Positions 61,644 to 64,000 of a stretch of DNA of 64,000 bases are shown here, piece after piece. Positions within the stretch are counted from its first letter, which is position 1, and every line of letters starts with the position of its first letter. The notes beneath the pieces were generated by a model that worked only from the letters and a program-made list of their open reading frames with translations, ran no database searches and was not told the origin of the DNA. This DNA comes from G963422745 sp965214285 (GTDB taxonomy: Bacteria; Actinomycetota; Acidimicrobiia; Acidimicrobiales; Aldehydirespiratoraceae), in NCBI GenBank assembly GCA_965214285.1, contig OZ243946.1, positions 2,914,001 through 2,978,000 of the forward strand, written 5' to 3'. The position numbers and the translations under genes were made by a program.

Positions 61644-62618
61644 CTAGCGCTGAACGCCGCCGAGCATGGCCGTCAGCTCGTCGACCAGCCCTCTGATGCG
61701 CCGCAGGTCATCGGCAGTGGCGGCCTTGAGCCTCCCGCGCAGCTCGGAATCGAGACGCTTGCTGATGGCTGCGTGGTCGCGCGACTCCGAGTGGATCCGG
61801 AAGAACTTGATCCAGTGCTCGGCAGCGATGCCGGCGATCTCGGTCCGGCGGGTGCTCTGCAGGAACGAGTGCATGATCCCGGTGCGAGCCAGGCGTCCGA
61901 AGTTCCTGCCTCTGTCAACGACGGGAACGTCGGCCACGGCATCGGCCTTGCTCGGATACGGGGCCACCTCTGTGCTCGGCGCGGTGATGGCGGTGTCTGA
62001 GCTTGTGCTGCGGACGTTCTGCCACCAGTGGTTGCGGTGCTCAGCCGCGTACCTGGCTGACTCGACCCATGGGCTCAGCGCGACCGGCACGCCCGCGAGG
62101 ACGTTGGACAGATGCCAGGGCACCACGGCGATCAGGTCGAGCTCTGCGCACGCCCTGGGGTTGACGGTCATCCGCAGGCTCGGCTCGCCCTCCTTGGCGA
62201 GGACGTACCAGCCCTTCAGCTCGACGCCCAGCAGCGGGGCCTTGTCGGCGGAGGAGACGAGGCGCACGTCGGGAAAGGTCTGAGCCCGACGCTCGAACAC
62301 GTGAGTCTGCCACTCGTTGTCGGGGTCCCAAACCTCGCGCATCCGGTTGAGCGTGGCCACGACCTGGACCTCGATGGTGGCGCCCAGCAGCGTGTTCAGG
62401 GCGAACAGATCCGTAGCCAGGACGCCTTCGATGTTGGTCGACGACTCGAAGAAGCTGGGCAGGGCGCGCAGCGCATCGCTCACCCCGTTGCGCAGCCGAG
62501 CCGCAGGGGACTCAGGGTCGAGATCGGCCCTTCTTGGCGGTGCCGGAACGCCGCCGGTTGCGGGCGGCACCTCAGGCGTCCTCTGATCCAGCAAAGAGGC
62601 TCTGGGACGCTCCGGCAC
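61644..62618 (-). CDS. Type II restriction endonuclease (PD-(D/E)xK)
   Basis: 324 residues. D117 in FPDVRLVSS and E133-x-K135 in GVELKGWYVLAKEGEPSLR (part) form a PD-(D/E)xK centre after a helical front. The start lies 47 bp inside the methylase gene's end, so the two are coupled. Cognate partner of the methylase at 62572-63615. Recognition site unknown. Confidence 0.8.
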   Translation of the reverse strand: MPERPRASLLDQRTPEVPPATGGVPAPPRRADLDPESPAARLRNGVSDALRALPSFFESSTNIEGVLATDLFALNTLLGATIEVQVVATLNRMREVWDPDNEWQTHVFERRAQTFPDVRLVSSADKAPLLGVELKGWYVLAKEGEPSLRMTVNPRACAELDLIAVVPWHLSNVLAGVPVALSPWVESARYAAEHRNHWWQNVRSTSSDTAITAPSTEVAPYPSKADAVADVPVVDRGRNFGRLARTGIMHSFLQSTRRTEIAGIAAEHWIKFFRIHSESRDHAAISKRLDSELRGRLKAATADDLRRIRGLVDELTAMLGGVQR

Positions 62619-63615
62619 TCGTCAGACGACGCTCGGCTATGTCGGCGAATTCGTCCACGATCTCCGCGGCACAGGCCTCTCGGCCCATCTCGACCGCGGC
62701 GACTGAGGCGCTGCAGAGACCGCCGAACGGCTCCCAGACGACGTCGCCGGGGTCGCTGCTGGCGGAGACGATGCGCCGCATGAGCTCCAGCGGCTTCTGG
62801 TTGAGGTGCGCCGCGGCGTTGAGGCCCGGGTTGTGGACGCGAGGCGCCGCTCGTCGCCCGTTGCCCCGGAAGCGCTCCGTGCCGTTGACCGGCGGATGGC
62901 TCCACACGTTGGTCAGGCCGTGCTCGAAGTTCCATCGGTAGCGCAAGCTCGCCCACTCCTCGGCGTTCACCGGGCTCACGCCGTCGACCGAGAAGTAGGG
63001 GCGGTCTGCGGGCCGGCCGTGGGCGTTGGCGTAGTCGGCCATCTTCTGCATCATCTCGGGCGGCGGGACATACCACAGCCAGTCGGCGGTCAGGTACTTG
63101 CGGGTCGCCGCGTTGCGGACCCCGCACGCCTCGTTGGCTCTGCTCAAGGGCAGGCCGGACCGCTGCCACTCGTGGCGGAGCCATTCCTGGGCCGTCATCA
63201 TGCCATCGGTGGTGGGCAGCATCAGGCGGCGCGAGTAGAGGACGCAGACCTCGGTGACCACCGGGAAGCGGCGCAGGGTCTTGCCGTTGCTGTTGCCTGC
63301 GATGTGGCCGACGCCCTTGTCCCACACGACGGTCTGCTCGTACTGCCAGCCGTGCGCCGTCAGCAGGGGATGCACCGTGGCCCAGCCCTGCTCGGTGTTC
63401 CAGAACCACAGGGTCGTGCAGGGGCGGGCGCACTTGTCCCAGGCGATCACGTGGGGCTCGTACCAGTCGGCTATCTCGGCGGGCGTGCGCGGGTCGCCCG
63501 GGAAGCCGCCGACCCCGTAGGCGCCGTCGGAGACGATGGTCGTGGGCACGGGCCAGTCCGCGTACACGTCCAGGACGTCGCCGCGATGCAGCCGGAATGC
63601 GCCTTCCTGGGTCAT
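62572..63615 (-). CDS. DNA methyltransferase, beta-class-like, of type II R-M pair
   Basis: 347 residues from ATG 63615, with GAGGAGG upstream. The catalytic motif reads SDGAYG (29-34), a departure from DPPY/SPPY, and the cofactor motif EPFGG (295-299) comes last (NQKPLELMRRIVSASSDPG before it), the permuted order of beta-class N4/N6 enzymes. The middle is long and Trp-rich. It protects the host from the 61644-62618 nuclease. Confidence 0.8.
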   Translation of the reverse strand: MTQEGAFRLHRGDVLDVYADWPVPTTIVSDGAYGVGGFPGDPRTPAEIADWYEPHVIAWDKCARPCTTLWFWNTEQGWATVHPLLTAHGWQYEQTVVWDKGVGHIAGNSNGKTLRRFPVVTEVCVLYSRRLMLPTTDGMMTAQEWLRHEWQRSGLPLSRANEACGVRNAATRKYLTADWLWYVPPPEMMQKMADYANAHGRPADRPYFSVDGVSPVNAEEWASLRYRWNFEHGLTNVWSHPPVNGTERFRGNGRRAAPRVHNPGLNAAAHLNQKPLELMRRIVSASSDPGDVVWEPFGGLCSASVAAVEMGREACAAEIVDEFADIAERRLTSAGASQSLFAGSEDA

Positions 63616-63965
63616 GCTTCGCCTCCTCGGCGGACTTTCTGGGCTCTCGGTGCAGACACTAACCCCGACCTGTGACAACGGTCGCGGACCCTGCCCGGAG
63701 ATGGCCGCTGACCCATGCCCGGCGGTGCTGACCGCTGGCATAGAGCAGCGACTGGCAGGATCGCCGGGCTGTCGGACGCCCGACTCGCACGCTCGTGAGC
63801 ACCGCACGAGGGGGCGCGCGAGGGCCGGTCGGCTGCGGATACGCGGAATGTCGCAGGGGGCGTGCATACTGCTCGGAGCTCATCGCAGCATCCCTTGCGA
63901 CCCGGGCGGGTCGCCGTCGAATGAAGTCTCGAGAAGCCGCTTCTCGAACCATGAGAGGACCCGCC
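63616..63965. other. 350-bp intergenic region with inverted repeat
   Basis: Separates the methylase gene from a divergent gene. I see no RNA gene. A perfect inverted repeat TCGAGAAG-3-CTTCTCGA (63929-63947) lies just before the next gene and may be an operator or leader hairpin. Confidence 0.6.
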
Positions 63966-64000
63966 ATGCAGTACGCGCACGAACTCACGAAATCCCTCGC
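63966..64000 (+). CDS. Start of an unidentified gene, 3' end outside window
   Basis: ATG 63966 with GAGAGGA 7 nt upstream; the visible codons read MQYAHELTKSL. Too short to identify. Confidence 0.4.
   Translation, partial: MQYAHELTKSL

Overview
The window is chromosomal DNA of a high-GC actinobacterium. Supporting signs are a WhiB-type Fe-S regulator, a UPF0182 membrane protein, a DUF2342 (F420-associated) zinc metalloprotease, a DUF1214 protein, a DivIVA-like coiled-coil protein, many GTG starts and several apparently leaderless genes. Together with the SdhC/SdhA/SdhB type and the general gene set this fits the class Acidimicrobiia or a near relative; that placement is inference.

Layout. 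From 1 to about 16.9 kb lies an accessory, defence-rich region: the 3'-truncated end of a type I restriction subunit gene (hsdR); an HTH gene coupled to an unknown gene; a TIR-domain protein head-to-head with a barrel protein that has a TGT-like zinc motif; a two-gene toxin/immunity-like module sitting between decayed gene fragments; an ASCH-domain gene; a large SF1 helicase-nuclease coupled to a truncated XRE regulator; and a tightly overlapping NYN nuclease / N6-adenine methylase with specificity domain / Gp49-like toxin / XRE antitoxin operon. Two initiator tRNA genes (12.06 and 16.64 kb) bracket that operon. Beside the second tRNA are three copies of a promoter-plus-hairpin unit, two of them attached to a 169-bp block with codon-like divergence.

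From 17 to 58 kb the content is ordinary core chromosome: amidase, sulfurtransferase, UPF0182 protein with a lipoprotein, DivIVA-like protein, YlbL-type PDZ/Lon protease, MreB, MoaE, polyphosphate kinase, TatA, WhiB, a MoxR/VWA pair, MaoC hydratase, a GH2-fold protein lacking its catalytic acids, the succinate dehydrogenase operon sdhCAB, a DUF368 lipid-carrier translocase, an Fpg-type glycosylase, malate and isocitrate dehydrogenases, an acyltransferase, PurH and MscS.

From 58.3 to 64 kb come a decayed ATPase fragment, a molybdate uptake operon (HTH-TOBE regulator, modA, modB, modC), a type II restriction-modification pair, and the first codons of a gene leaving the window. sdhCAB, mdh and icd give three TCA-cycle steps within 9 kb. 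The mod operon and moaE together supply and assemble molybdenum cofactor. The two ends of the window carry the systems that look horizontally acquired.
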